Assembly (NCBI GenBank): GCA_018894105.1 | Contig: CM032131.1 | Coordinates: forward strand, 21,619,578-21,683,577 | Direction of reading: 5' to 3' | DNA length: 64,000 bases | Origin: Jacaranda mimosifolia | Lineage: Eukaryota > Streptophyta > Magnoliopsida > Lamiales > Bignoniaceae | In this document: positions 44,057-56,605 of the stretch, one piece after another | Numbering within the stretch: the stretch's first letter is position 1 | Layout: each line of letters opens with the position of its first letter | Program-made: the position numbers and the translations under genes | The notes under the pieces: model-generated | What the model was told of the DNA's origin: nothing | The model's database searches: none | What the model saw: the letters and a program-made list of their open reading frames with translations, nothing else

Positions 44057-46535
44057 ATGTCGAGTTCAAGTTTTAATTCTGAAGCTACACGTTCAGTGGA
44101 TGCCTGACTAGTGGGGAGGACTCAAGTGAGTCATCTAGTGGGAGGTTGGGGTATCCTCAACAGCTTGAGTTGGGTAATCGAGGGAGTATTGGAGGTAGAT
44201 GAAGGGATAGGTCCTTCTAACCCTAATGTCGACGAAGTTGGGCCCTCAGAGCCTGTGGTCAAAGAGGAAGAGACATTAGGAGAAGCAGATGAACCTCCCA
44301 GGTCGAGCAGTAGGCTATTCACGACCACTTATTATAGTGATATTGTTTCAAAAATATCGTCGAACGGCCTTAGGTCTATTAGGGGAGAGTATCATATTCC
44401 CAACGTGTTTGAGTTAATTAAGCCTAGGGTTGTGGACAGAATGGATACCCCTCCAGAGGGGTGTATAACTATTTTTAAGGATGCAATGAAGTGCGGTCTT
44501 AGGTTTCCTTTAGCTGATTCTATAATCGACCTACTAAGAGGTCTTCATGTCTGTATAACTCAGCTCCTGCCCAATTATTTCTCCCTCATGTGTAGTTTTG
44601 TCGTTCTGATGGCCATTTTCGACCAACCTTCTTCTTGGGCTAACTTTAGCCATCTATTTCATTTGCTAATGTCTCAGAAGTAAGGTTTGGCTGGGGAGTC
44701 AGGAGTTTACTATTTGACAACTCGACCTCATAGAAAAGTCTTTAGAACTCTATCCTCATTTCATGACCAAAAGTGGAAAGAAATGTACATTTACATTCGA
44801 TCCCCAGGTAGAGTCGATTTTAACATTCTGAGAGGGGTGGATGATGAGTACGGTCGAGATGAATACGGATGAGAACCCATCCTGGAATAATGTCTTTGTC
44901 AAAGATCTCCTTGAATTTGGTGAAATGGATGCTTTCAAGTTTATAAAGGAAAGAAATTTAGTTATGGCAGGATTGTCGACCGCTCAATTTAGGTTGCATG
45001 CTAATGCACCTTAGCTAGAAACTAACCTTTGTAGTTTATGTAACTTGTTATGTGTTGTCATATTTATGAGCGACATTTGTTTGTTTTTTAGGTAAGGCAA
45101 TCATAAACCGCGCGAGGCAGATGGCAATGCAAAAACAATAAGAGGCGCAGTAGTGTTGAGAGGCTACCATGGCTCGTTAGGCAGCCACTGCCCAATCTGC
45201 TGGGGTTAGCCCGGCGTCTCATGGAAGTCAACATACCTATGTTCCAAGCACTGAAGTGGCTAGTAGCCCATCTCCGAAGCAAAAAAAGGGAAAGCTATTG
45301 AGGCCGCAGCGCAAAGTGCCCCAAAAAAAATTGTGGTTGAAAAAGGAAAGAAAAAGGTGAATGAACCCGACGAGGCCACTTATACGACATTGCCGCCCAA
45401 GCATTTGTGCAATCTACCTATGTTTCTCAAGCCACAATTTGGTGATAAAGTGGGGGTGTCAAACATAACGACCATGATGAGTGCAGGAGCAACATTGGTG
45501 ACACCCTTAGTCGTTCTTACCGCTGGTCTGTTCCAAAAAGACCAGGTCAAAATGTTCAATCACAATCAGTTGTCTGCTCTAAAAGCTTTTGCTTACCATG
45601 AAAATATGGTAAAGTCTCTTGTTAGTTTTCCTCTATGCGAGATTTAAATTGATGTAATCATGATTTATTTGACTTTTTGTAGGTCGAGCAGTGGGGGTAT
45701 AACCTCTACCAATGCTATGAATTGTGTGTGTGAGACCAACCACCTACAGTTGGAAGAAAAATGCTAAGAGTTGGAAAAAGAGCAGAATGACTTGGTTAAA
45801 ACTAAGGTCGAATTATTGGAGTTGAGGCTGGCCAAGTTGACTAAACAGCTCGAAGAAAAGGATGTTGAACTATTGACTACCATTGAAGATAGAAGCCAAG
45901 CTGAGAAGCAGCTTAAGAAAATGATTAATTCGATTCAAGAGGCCTCTAAGTCTCATCAAGTGCATGGTTATGATAGAGTACTACAATATGCATGGTCTGA
46001 GTTCTTTAAGGCACTACCCGAAATTCGAAAAGACGTTGTGCAACAATTTATGCTCTGTTTAGCTTTCACTAATGTGAGCGTAACATTCAGCATGAATGAT
46101 GTGAAGTAGGCATTCAACCGCACAGTGAAGCAGCTTGAGCTCCTCGGTTATAAGTTCCAAGCAGAAGATAAGACGTAACTCGACGTAATGAAGAACGAGC
46201 GCCTTGAAGCCTTCAAGGAGAATGCTCATCCTAAAGAGGCTATTGTAGCTGCTATTCCTCTTCTTCGGCAGGTCGCCATGGTGGGAGACGAATTTGGGTT
46301 TGTGGGCGAGTTTGCCTTGGATATAAAGAATAATGAAGTGAACATGGCAAACTTCTTCCTCGATGGTGGTCGCATGTTTTTAACTAAGGAGGCTGGTCCT
46401 TCACAACTCGCTAGAGCGCCTCAAGGTGGTCTTAAGCAAGAGGTCGAGGGGCCACCTCTAGATATAGGACTTGACTCGACTGATAAGCTACTCAAAACTA
46501 TTGACGAGGTTGCGACCGAGGCTACTGGTCGGTGA
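44057..46535 (+). pseudogene. Antisense gene of the Tat-like element (gypsy-type transposon protein family, PF04195-like)
   Basis: It runs opposite to gag-pol, between integrase and the 3' LTR. One frame from 44057 to 44872 has only two stops (44105, 44681) and carries the family's pattern: PPEGCITIFKDAMKCGLRFP, then a LLRGLHV..QLLPN stretch and a WKEMYIYIRSPGR-like part. Splice-like sites follow (acceptor TTTTTTAG at about 45091; donor ATG|GTAAAG at 45610; acceptor TTTTTGTAG at 45683). A coiled-coil-rich part lies at 45771-46109 and the last piece ends at 46535. Antisense ORFs in this position are known in Tat-lineage elements such as Grande and Retand. The copy is decayed; its function is not known. 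Confidence 0.65.
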
Positions 46536-47064
46536 GGGGAAGGTACAGGTTCTAGTTAAATGATCTTGAACTGATGTACTTTTCTTGTTTTTGGATAATG
46601 TGTACTCCTAATAGGCTTGTGAACAATGTATGAACGTTTTATTAGGTTTCATAATTAAGGGTTTTTTTTTTTATCTCTCTCTCTCTCTTTTTCATTGGCC
46701 GAAATGCCATGTTTTTAGTTGACTTTAATGCTTACTGCTTTCTTTTACGGTAAAAAATTTAGGTCATGCACTGTTCATAAAAAAATTGTATACAAGAGTC
46801 GAATTAAGGGGTCAATTATGGGGTTGACTTGAATCCAAAGTAATTGATTCATAAACTATGAGGTCAATTATGTACTGTTCGCACGACTATGAGGTCAAGT
46901 AGATCAAGTCAACTATAAAGTCGACTTGATCTCTTATTTAATAATTGAATTACAAAACTTTGATCGTCATTATTTAGTAATTAAATCATACACAATTTTG
47001 ATCATGCATCTGCGGGGTCGTGAGATGATATTCATTAGAACATGTGCTTGTTGTACAATGCAAT
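46536..47064. repeat. 3' untranslated region of the Tat-like element with GTCGAC-type repeats
   Basis: Contains a TC tract (46675-46690) and repeated words such as GAGGTCAA(T/G)TA, AGTCGAC and TTTGATCGTCATTATTTAGTAATT / ATTTTGATCATGCAT. The unit length is irregular. The location corresponds to the tandem-repeat region 27955-28225 of the other element. Confidence 0.5.
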
Positions 47065-50000
47065 CTACACATAAAAAGTCTTTAGGTTAATTGCATTCCA
47101 GGGTCTGGGAAGTTCATTTCCTCTCATGTCAGCTACTTGATAGGAGTTATGTTTTGCCACTTTCACTATAGAATACGGACCTTCCCATTTTGGGTCAAGC
47201 TTGCCGACATTTTTGGAGACCTCAACCTTCTTAAGAATGAGGTTTCCCACTTTAAAACATTTTAGCTTAACACTTTTATCATATTACTTGGATATGATCA
47301 ACCTATACCTCTGTATTTTTGTGAAAGCTTGCTGCCGAAGCTCGTCAATGATTTGAAGGTCGAATTCCCTTTTAGCTTGGTTTTTGATCAGGTTGTAGTG
47401 TACAATTCAAGTTGCACGCTGGATCAATTCGGCAGGGATAACTGCTTTTGAACCATAGACTAGATTGTATGGGCTCTGTCTAGTGGCAGTTCTTGGGATG
47501 GTCCGATAGGTCCAAAGGACTCCTGGTAGGTCATTTGCCCAACTAGCGTTAGAGCCTTCTGGTTGAGTTTTGATATGATCCAAGATAGTTTTGTTAGTGA
47601 CCTATGTTTGACCGTTTACTTGCGAGTTCCCGATTGAAGTGAAATGTTGTCTAATTCCAAGGTTTTCACACTATTCCCTTATTTTCTTGTTTTGAAATTG
47701 GGTGTCGTTGTCAGATATGAGGACTTTAGGCAAGCCAAAATGGCAAATGACATTTTTCCATAGAAAACACCTTATCATTGCATCTGTGATCTTGGGTACA
47801 GCCTCTGTTTTGACCCATTCGGGAAAATATTCGACTGTTGCTATCATGTACTTCCTTTAGCCAGTAGTTTTTTGGGAAAGATCCTAGTATACCGTCCCCC
47901 CATTAGTCAAAAGGCCATGTGATTTGTACAGAAATGAGGGTCCAACGAGTTGATGAAGGATATTAGCATGGACTTGGCAAGATGTGTACCTTCGAGCAAA
48001 TTCAATAGCGTCTTTATGCAGAGTTGGCCAAAAATATCCATGTTTGATGACCTTGTGAGCTAATGCGCGACCTCCGAGTGATTCCCACAAATGCCAACAT
48101 GGACCTCTTGTAGGACTTCTTGTCCCTGATTAGGCGTCAAGCGCTTCAGTGGAGGTCTTGAAATTGACCTCTTATATAGCTGGTCAAATTCATCTAACGC
48201 AAAATTTGCTAAGCGTGCTCTTAACCTGTAGGCTTCTGCCTTATCCAGTGGTGTTTTGCCTTATCTGAGATAGGACTTAATTTCATCAATCCAACTCTGG
48301 TCTGTGGCATCAACAACGAAGACCTGATTCTGATGGATGTTACTAACGGCAGGCCAATTTGAGACCAAAAAAGTGATAGACCTTCCTTGGTGCCCTTTGT
48401 TGAGCTAGCAAACTTTGAAAGTGCATATGCACTTTCGTTTTCCAACCTGGGCACATGACTAAGTGTGAACTTTTCAAATTGTTGCTCAAGTTGTTTGACC
48501 TCTGTCAAATAGTTGTTCATGGGCATCTCCTTTACTTCAAAGTTTCCCCCAAACTACTCCGCGACCAGCTGCGAGTCAATTATAACTGCTAACTGCTTGA
48601 CCCGCCTATCCAAAGCCATTCTCATCCCCATGATGGAGCTTCATATTCCACCTTATTGTTCGTGGTTAGGTAATTTAGCTTGATTGTGAAATCATATTCC
48701 TCCGCATGAGGGGAACACATGGAGATACCCGCCCTGCCCCCTGTACTTGTAGCTGATTCATCTACATGTAAATATCAAACTTGTTGTTCCTGCTCAACTA
48801 CTGTGGGTAGGTTGACACGCTATGCCACAAAATCAGCTAGCGTCTGTGCCTTTATAACAGTGTGGTGTTGAAACTTAAGGTCTAATTCTCCCAGCTCAAT
48901 GGCCCACTTAGTTAACCTCCCCGATGTATCGGGCTTAGAGAGCACTTGCTTCAACAACTGGTTTGTCAAAATGATGATAGTATGTGACAAAAAGTAGGGC
49001 CAAAACTTTTATACCGCTGTGATCAGAGCAAGGACAAACCTTTTGATCTCCAAATAATTATGTTCGGGACCTTGCAAGACTTTACTAATATAATATATTG
49101 GCTTATATAAGCATTGCTGAGTAAATACCAAAACTGAACTAACTGTTGCCGTGGAGATTGCCAAATACAAACTCAATACTTCTCCAACCGTAGGCTTTGC
49201 AAGTAATGGTGGCTTAATTAGGTACTATTTGAGTTTAACCAGAGCCTGTCGCATTTTTATATCTACAAAAACTTTCTTATGTTTCTAAGGACCTGAAAGA
49301 ATGAAAAACTTTTATCTGCTAATCGGGCTATAAATCGACCGAGAGTGATAATTCTCTCGACCAGCCTTTGGACATCTTTAACTATCTTCAGCGGCGGGAT
49401 ATCTTGAATTGCTTGGATTTAGGGGATTAGCTTCAATACCTCTCTGGTTGACCACGTGACCTAAGAATTTTCCACCTCTCACCCTGAATGTGCATTTGTT
49501 TGGGTTAAGCTTCATACCAAATGCTCTCAAAATAAAAAATGTGGGGTTTGGCTAAGTGGTCTGATTCTATTTCTGTTTTAACTATCATATCATCCACATA
49601 GACTTTCATAGATCGACCAATTTCGTTCTTAAACATGAAATTGGCCAGCCTTTGGTATGTTGCGCCAAAATTCCTTAATCCAAATGGCATGACTAAGAAA
49701 TAATACACAACATTGGGTACCACAAAAACAGTTTTATCTCTATCCTCAGATGCCATAAAAATTTGATAGTATCCTTGAAAGGCATCCATCATGCTCAAAA
49801 GGTCGCATCCTGTAGTCGAATCAACTACAAATCTATGCGATGTAGAGGATACGGGCCTTTAGGGCATGCTTTATTAAAATCAGTGAAATTATTACACATT
49901 CTCTATCTACCCTCATTATTAGGGACATAGGCTACATTACATAACCAACTAGGATATTGTATCTCAACTATGTAGCCTTTCTCTACAAGCTTATTGACCT

Positions 50001-50685
50001 CATCTTCAATGATTTGGGTCCTCTCAGCATTGAAGGTTCTTATCTTATGTCTGACTAGTTTAAATGATGGGTCGACATTACGATGATGGACAATGATCTG
50101 GGGGTCAATTTCCTGGATGTTGGTTACTTTCCATGGAAAAACATTAATATTTCTTCTGAGGAAATCGACCAGCATGCATTCCATATTGCATCCCAAACTT
50201 GTTCCTATCCTCATTATTTTGTTATGGTTACTAGGTTCGAGCTCTATTGTTTTGAATTTTTCAGTGGGCTCGACTTTGGTGTCTTCCCTCTTCCTCTTCT
50301 TATTAGTCTGTCCTTGTCGGGTTCCATTACAGGGATGTCCCCCAAAGGTTTCAGTTTTGGTCGAGTTTTGGGTTTATTGGCCTCGAAAGAAATGGTATAA
50401 CACTTCCAAGCCCCTTTCACGTTACACAATAACTCCTCACTTCCAATTGCTGTTGGGAATTTAACCTTCATGTGATAAATGGATACTATTGCTCGAAATT
50501 CATTTAATGCTAGTCTCCCCATGATGGCGTTATAACCAAAGGGTGAGTCAACAACGAGATAGTTGATCATAAAGGTGCGCCTTGTGGGTGCCTGTCTGAA
50601 AGATGTGGATAAATTTATAGATCCAATGGGTACAATCTCTAATCCCCCAAAGCTGATTAGGGGTGTTCAAACAAGGTTAAACTTT
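47065..50685 (-). pseudogene. pol of the inverted Tat-like element (protease end, RT, two RNase H, integrase)
   Basis: In transcription order: protease end (50244-50685, YNAIMGRLALNEFRAI), RT (50214 to about 49500; MSMMDAFQGYYQIFMA and YVDDMIVK), RNase H (about 49280-48800) and archaeal-type RNase H (about 48700-48220). Integrase follows (HKVIKHGYFWP near 48040; C-terminal WEGPYSIVKVAKHNSYQVAD at 47130-47190). The frame is broken at more than five points. Confidence 0.85.
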
Positions 50686-50973
50686 ACTGAAACTACAAAA
50701 TTTGATATCATTTGCTATTTAAGTGCTCTTTCATCAAGCTATTGATAAATTTCAACCATATCAACCATATATGTCCTCTGCAAAAAGTTTTATTTCAAAT
50801 AATTGATAATAAATTCTACAATATTATGTTGCTAAGAAATAAAATGATTTTTAATTTTTGGAATTTTGATGATATAAAAATAACATTGAGAGTCTATAGA
50901 CATTTTGAGAAGTAACTCTTTATATTTAAAATAAATTCTACATTCAAATTATATTATTTGTTAACATTATATA
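50686..50973 (+). other. Former host flank carried inside the inversion
   Basis: AT-rich, non-coding, and ending ATATA at the 5' LTR. Under the inversion model it was the sequence next to the element's 5' end and was flipped with it. Confidence 0.5.
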
Positions 50974-51623
50974 TGACATGGTTAGGCCTAACAGCCCCAA
51001 TATGATTGTATCACGGACAGGCCTAATGGTAGGCCCAATAAAACATCTTCGAGGTGCAAATATTCCCATTTCGACCTAAGAGGTCGAATTCCCCAACCGC
51101 GAGGTCGATATGAGCAAGGCAAGAACATTAACGATTGTCTCTGCCACCCATGGCATCTATATTAAATGTGCCTTAACCACTAGACTATCCGCATTAATTA
51201 GATTGATGGTGCATCACTTCCGCATTAATGGCGGTATGGATCCCCTTTTCGGCCAATCGACTATTTGTAAAGCTTGGACTTAGGTTGGAAGGACCTAAGT
51301 TGCCCCTACTTATAAGAATAGTATTTGAAATATATCAAGGAGAAACTCATTTTTTCACCCCCTAAATGAACACTATACATACCTCATTCTTCAGATGTAA
51401 CAGTAAGCCTTGATACTCTCTTTGAACTGTTACTCTATCTAATTACTCTCAGATTGGTATACTGACTTAATCATTGAAGGGTCTTAGTCGAGGACCCTTT
51501 CGGCTAACCTGATGTTTGTTCTGTGGCTATAGGATCCAACTCACATCTTCAAATTCTATCTTTCTGGTCGATCAATTCCCTCAGGTTGAGATCCAGGAGC
51601 CCATTATACTAAAAAAATCACCA
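50974..51623 (+). repeat. 5' LTR of the inverted Tat-like element
   Basis: TGACATGGTTAGGCC...AATCACCA, 650 bp, followed by the primer site TTTGGCGCCATCTGTG (TGGCGCCA at 51626-51633). Confidence 0.9.
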
Positions 51624-51663
51624 TTTGGCGCCATCTGTGCGAAACTGGAACTTGCAGCCAAAA

Positions 51664-53626
51664 ATGATTGACACCAGGTGAACCACATCTGAGAGACATA
51701 GTTACTGTAGATCACCACCTTCTTCACCACCGCCACAATAGAATTAGCTTGACCAACAAGTTGAAGGTCCTAGTTCTCAGCCAGAGTAGGTGGTTACTTT
51801 GACAGTGATTAGATTTCTACTTAGCTTTCTGCACAACTATCCGCCACTTTGCAAAGACATAACAACCATCCAGTCACCGTTGCTAGTGCTACACCACATC
51901 CCTCATACCAAGAAGAGCGACTACCACGGGAAAATAGAATGAGAAATGAAACTCGTCACAACCCCAGTAGATGAGACTTAAGTCTTGGTCGATTTCCTCG
52001 TGACGAACTACGCTAACAACCACGCGAGGAAGTAGTAGATTCAGCATAACATTTTGTTTGACCTAATTAAGCCCAACAGCGCAAGCGGGTCGAGCACCAA
52101 AGACCTCAGGCTAGTCTAGATATATCTAGAGCTAAAAGAGATGAGTAGGATGAAGTTTCACATCAAGTCCAGCAGCTCAACAAGAGGCTGGAAGAAATCT
52201 TGAGGAGAAATGTGGAGAGGACACAACTTGACAATACTCCCAAATTCCAACAAAAGAGGGAATATCCTTTTATTTAGGAAATCATCGATGAGCGCACCGC
52301 AATTGATGCATAAATTCTAACTGGGTTACCCCAATATGATGGGGCCAACCGACCCCAACGAGCACCTCCTACAATTTAAACATATGAGGCAGTTGCACGG
52401 CCACAGTGAGCACATACATGCAAAAATATTGGTTACCACTTTTTAGAGAGTAGCATTGGAATGGTTCGTCAGATTTGAGCTCGCATCCATATTTTCTTAT
52501 GATTAGCTCTGCGAAAAATTCCTACACCAATATGTCAGTAGAAGAAAAGCAAAGATGCCACACACCTACCACCATACAGTAAAGCAGAATGAGGGTGAAT
52601 CTTTGAGAGATTTCTTCTCTAGAATCAATACTGAAGTTTTGAATGACAACTCTCGAATTGAATTTTTGATTAATGTCTTGTTCTTGGGGCTCGGACATAA
52701 GGAATGTGCTAATGCTCTGGTCAGGGAGAAACCACGAACAATGGAAGAACTCCTTGACCTTGCAGAGAGATATATGACTCAAGAAGAGATGAATAAAATG
52801 AAATATGGTAGAGGAGAATTTGACAAGAAGAAGGGCAAGGAAAAGGTTGACAGGCACTAGAAAGAGGGTCACCAATCTTCGATCAAACGTTTTCACAATT
52901 ACGCCCCACTCAATACTCCCAGGAAAGAGTCTTGTTCGTTATACAGCATGACAACCTCTTAAAATGACCAAGAAAACTCAATGAGACAGAAGTTATGAAG
53001 AAATTTAAAAAATATTGCCATTTTCATCGGCAAAAGGGCTATGATATGGAGAATTGTTTCAACCTCCAGGATGAAATTGAACGGCTCATTAGATAATGCC
53101 ACCTCAAAAAATATATAGATTAGAAAACCCTACAAGTAATGGCTCAAACCGACTAGACTCCTCGTAGAGAACGGTCGATCAGTTTATGAAAAGAAGATAA
53201 GGGAAAGTATAAGGTTGAAGATAAGCACCCCCCTTTGAGAGGCGTTATTGACACAATTGCAGGAGGACCAACGAGAGGGGGAGACTCAAAATCAGCAAGA
53301 CGGCAAGTATAGAGAAATCTCAAAAGCGCAGATCCTATATCTTTTTCTAACTCTGACCTCGCCCACTTAGGAGGTCAAGGTGCAGAGAGCAAGTTGGATT
53401 GCCCTTTGGTAGTTTCTATCAAAATTGCCGACTTTGAGGTCATGAAAATCTTGGTCAATAACGGTACTTCTGCAAACATCATTTTTCTGTCTACATTAGA
53501 AAGTTTGAAGCTTGGAAAGCTAAAGTTTAACCTTGTTTGAACGCCCCTGATCAGCTTTGGGGGATCAGAGATTGTACCCGTTGGATCTATAAATTTATCC
53601 ACATCTTTCGGACAGGCACCCACAAG
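51664..53626 (+). pseudogene. gag and protease start of the inverted Tat-like element
   Basis: The ATG at 51664 opens gag. A clean retrotransposon-gag segment (52555-52860) has ESLRDFFSRINTEVL and FLGLGHKECANALV. The zinc-type motif KKYCHFHRQKGYD lies near 53012. Protease starts near 53430 (ILVNNGTSANIIF, Asp replaced by Asn) and stops at the 53626 breakpoint. Confidence 0.85.
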
Positions 53627-54970
53627 AATCTTAGGGCACTAAGAGTGGGACGGATGCAAGTGCAGGAACTAATTGTGTCGCAGTGAAGTCAAAGTTGGTT
53701 TTGCAACAGAAACAAAGTTGGAGTGACATAGCGTTCCTTTGAGGGTGAGGGCACCTGCTTGAGTACTCATCTGCTAGGGTGACTTTAGTTTCTCGGTGTA
53801 TAAAATAAATGTATGAAAGATTAATATTTTATTTTGATTTGAATATTAGAAATTTGCTTGTTATTTTATGATCATTTACATAATATATGTTATTTGAATT
53901 TGAAAATAAAAAAGTATCTCTATAAATAAAAATAAATAAATTTTACTTATTAGAGTTATGTTGAATACTAAGAAATATTCCACATACTAAATTGGTGATC
54001 AAACACTAACTTATAATAAGTTACTTTTAGAAATAAATTACAAAGAGATTATATTTATTCTATTGATTAATACTTGACATTTTAAAAACCTCAAACGTCA
54101 TGATGCATATTGTTTTTATGATTTTCACATTATTAAAAAAATCATACAAATGTTCTGTTCCATACTTATTTTCTTATTTTTCATCTATTTTTAAATTTTT
54201 ATTATTTTAAAATTTTATATATAATTAATAAATTTTGAGTTAGCAATTATTGGTATTCTATAACTTTATTCAAGTATAAATTATCTTCAAATTTAATACG
54301 TTCAATTGAAATTAATATTTATATTATGTTATTTAATAACAAATATTTTTCTTTAAGTAATAAAAATAATCACAATTTATTTTTTAATCACATTAAACAA
54401 ATGAATATTGTTGTAATATAATTGATGTGAGCCCTGTAATTTTATTTTTTTGTATTTTTCCTACTTTGGGTTATTCTAAAGCAACTTTCATTTGGCAACT
54501 GGTCTTTGGCCATTTGCTCCTTATAGAATGATGAACAAAAGTGTATTAAAACATCTTAGCTGAATAAGACAAGCAGAAATAGTTAGCAAACGAATAACTA
54601 CAGCTACAAAAGTACTATATATATATATATATATACATACATATAAACAATAAATTTTCTTGCATAAGCGTCCAAAGGGTCGCCAACAGACATGCTATTT
54701 CTGCTATAAACAATAACTATTACCTAATCTTTATCTCTTAATTACTAGTTAATCTCTGTATCTCAAACATTATAGTTGAAACTTTGTCTTTGGGAAACTC
54801 TTTAATGCAAAAATATATTGCAATGACTTGCATTTTACTAAAGTTCTCAAACCATCTCTATTTGTGCATGTTAGCTCCTAAACAAACCTAGCTAGCCTGC
54901 TAAAATTTAATTTTCTTGTTGGTTTCTTTTGCCAAAAAATAAATAGAGGATTAGGAGATGAAGAATCTTA
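53627..54970. other. AT-rich intergenic region
   Basis: No gene recognised. The first 150 bp after the inversion breakpoint are less AT-rich. An (AT)n tract lies at about 54618-54634. TTA (54968-54970) borders the next MITE. Confidence 0.5.
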
Positions 54971-55357
54971 GAGCTGCTTTGGCTAAACTTCAAAAGATTT
55001 TATAATTTTCTATGTTTTATAAGATGTTTTTAAAATTTATAAGATGCTAAATTTTAATTTTAAAATAAATTATTAAAATATTTGGAAAAAATAAAATTTT
55101 GAACCTAAGATATTAATAATGGTTATTTTATAATTAAAAATGACAAAATTAAATGAGCTTGTTAGGATTTTAAAAATAAGTTATGGTTCTTCTTACTTTT
55201 TATAATAAATCTTATAAGATCCTAATATCTTATTTTAAGATCTTATAAGCTCTTTTTTTTAAAAAAAATTACTAAACACTTTATAGCATCCTATTATAAA
55301 TTTTTAAACATCTTATAAGATGTTGTGAGAAGTTTATAAACTTACTCAAACACCCTC
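54971..55357. mobile_element. MITE family 2, complete copy with TTA duplication
   Basis: Ends GAGCTGCTTTGG and, from the other side, GAGGGTGTTTGA. TTA flanks both sides (54968-54970, 55358-55360). Non-coding, full of ATAAGAT words, and similar in reverse to 145-510. The 3-bp TTA duplication fits PIF/Harbinger. Confidence 0.7.
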
Positions 55358-55360
55358 TTA

Positions 55361-56605
55361 ATTTGTTTTTCAAATATTGGCCATCACTCAAATGATTAGC
55401 TATTGCCAACCAAAATTTGAATTGAGGCACTTAAATTGCATTTTGAATCCTCTATTCAATTACATGTTTCGTTTTCTATTCCAACTTGATAGATATATGC
55501 TAGAGTATTTAAATTTTAATTAATTATTTTTATAAAAAAAACTTTAATATTAAGCACATATCATAAAATGAAATAGGATATGAAACATGAAATGAATTAG
55601 AGAATCAAAATGCTAAATTGTGAGTCAATATTGTTAATCTAAGCACATAAATCTATTGATTTTGACTTATATACGCATGTAATGGTGGAAAATCCCCATG
55701 TATAGTATGAAATTTGGCGTGGCCTATTGTTAGTAGATGCACTTTGGTGCCTCTTTAGTAAAATCAATTGAGAAAAAAAGGCAAGCTCTATTCGTTGAAT
55801 TAAACTAGCGTTGAACAACAACAACAATAATAGAATTGGATAGAACTTGTAAAGGAGTTTAACTAATTATTGAACTGGTTATTGCTCAGTTAAAAGGTGG
55901 TACACTATAATAATACAAGTTGACTGAATTATTATGTTGGCCAAAAAAGATTGGAGTAAAAAATAAAAAAAAAAAAAAAGGAAAAATTGCCAGCTCTGTG
56001 ATGAAGAGGTACAGCTAATCAGCTACTTGTATTTGTTGTCTTTAAAAGCCTTGATGAAAATGTTGCCTGGTGTTATGGGAAAAACGTACAATAATGGAAC
56101 CATACACAAACAAGTTTTTATGTAATGCTGGAGATATAGTTATCAAAACATAGTTGCAAATACTATCCACAGAGAATATTTTCACTGTTATTAAGATCAC
56201 ATTTCTAACTACAGGACTGCTGTTTTCTACAAAAACTATTGGCTCCATTCTCCAAGTAGAAGCCTGGAAGCTCTGTCATATATTATTGAGTAGATCCCTG
56301 GAAGGAAGATGTCTTTGATTTGAACAAAGAATGAAAATAGTGAAAATCAAGAAAATGAATGCTGTAATCTTTGTCGTTTCTCTAATTACAAGAGTCTTTG
56401 AGCAAGCAAACTAAAATTTTGACAGAAAGTCTGTTGGCACACAGTATTCTGAAAAAACACAAGTATCATTATGCTCTCTTTATAAAATTCAACCTATAAC
56501 TTTTCTCTGTCGAAATCACATTTACATCTGCACTTTTACTTAAAATGCTCAAGAGGAAATTACCCTTTAAATTCATGCCTTGTAGCTTTTTGACTCGTGA
56601 AATGG
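55361..56605. other. Intergenic region and JAC1 3' flank
   Basis: No further gene was seen. The final few hundred bases should hold the JAC1 3'UTR. Confidence 0.5.

Larger units (their letters stand above)
42985..53626 (-). mobile_element. Tat-like Ty3/gypsy element with an internal inversion
   Basis: The left part (42985-50685) reads on the minus strand: 3' LTR, 3' region, integrase, RNase H, RT, part of protease. The right part (50974-53626) reads on the plus strand: 5' LTR, gag, part of protease. The LTRs are both 650 bp. The outer flank of the 5' LTR is ATATA (50969-50973), and the flank of the 3' LTR is ATATA on the minus strand. The two halves together hold each domain once, overlapping by 105 bp of protease. 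Integrase, RT and gag are all broken by stops. Confidence 0.75.

Noticed and set aside
50563..50915. Plus-strand frames at the inversion breakpoint
   Set aside because: The first is the antisense of the duplicated protease segment; the second is AT-rich flank. Neither has a supporting homologue.
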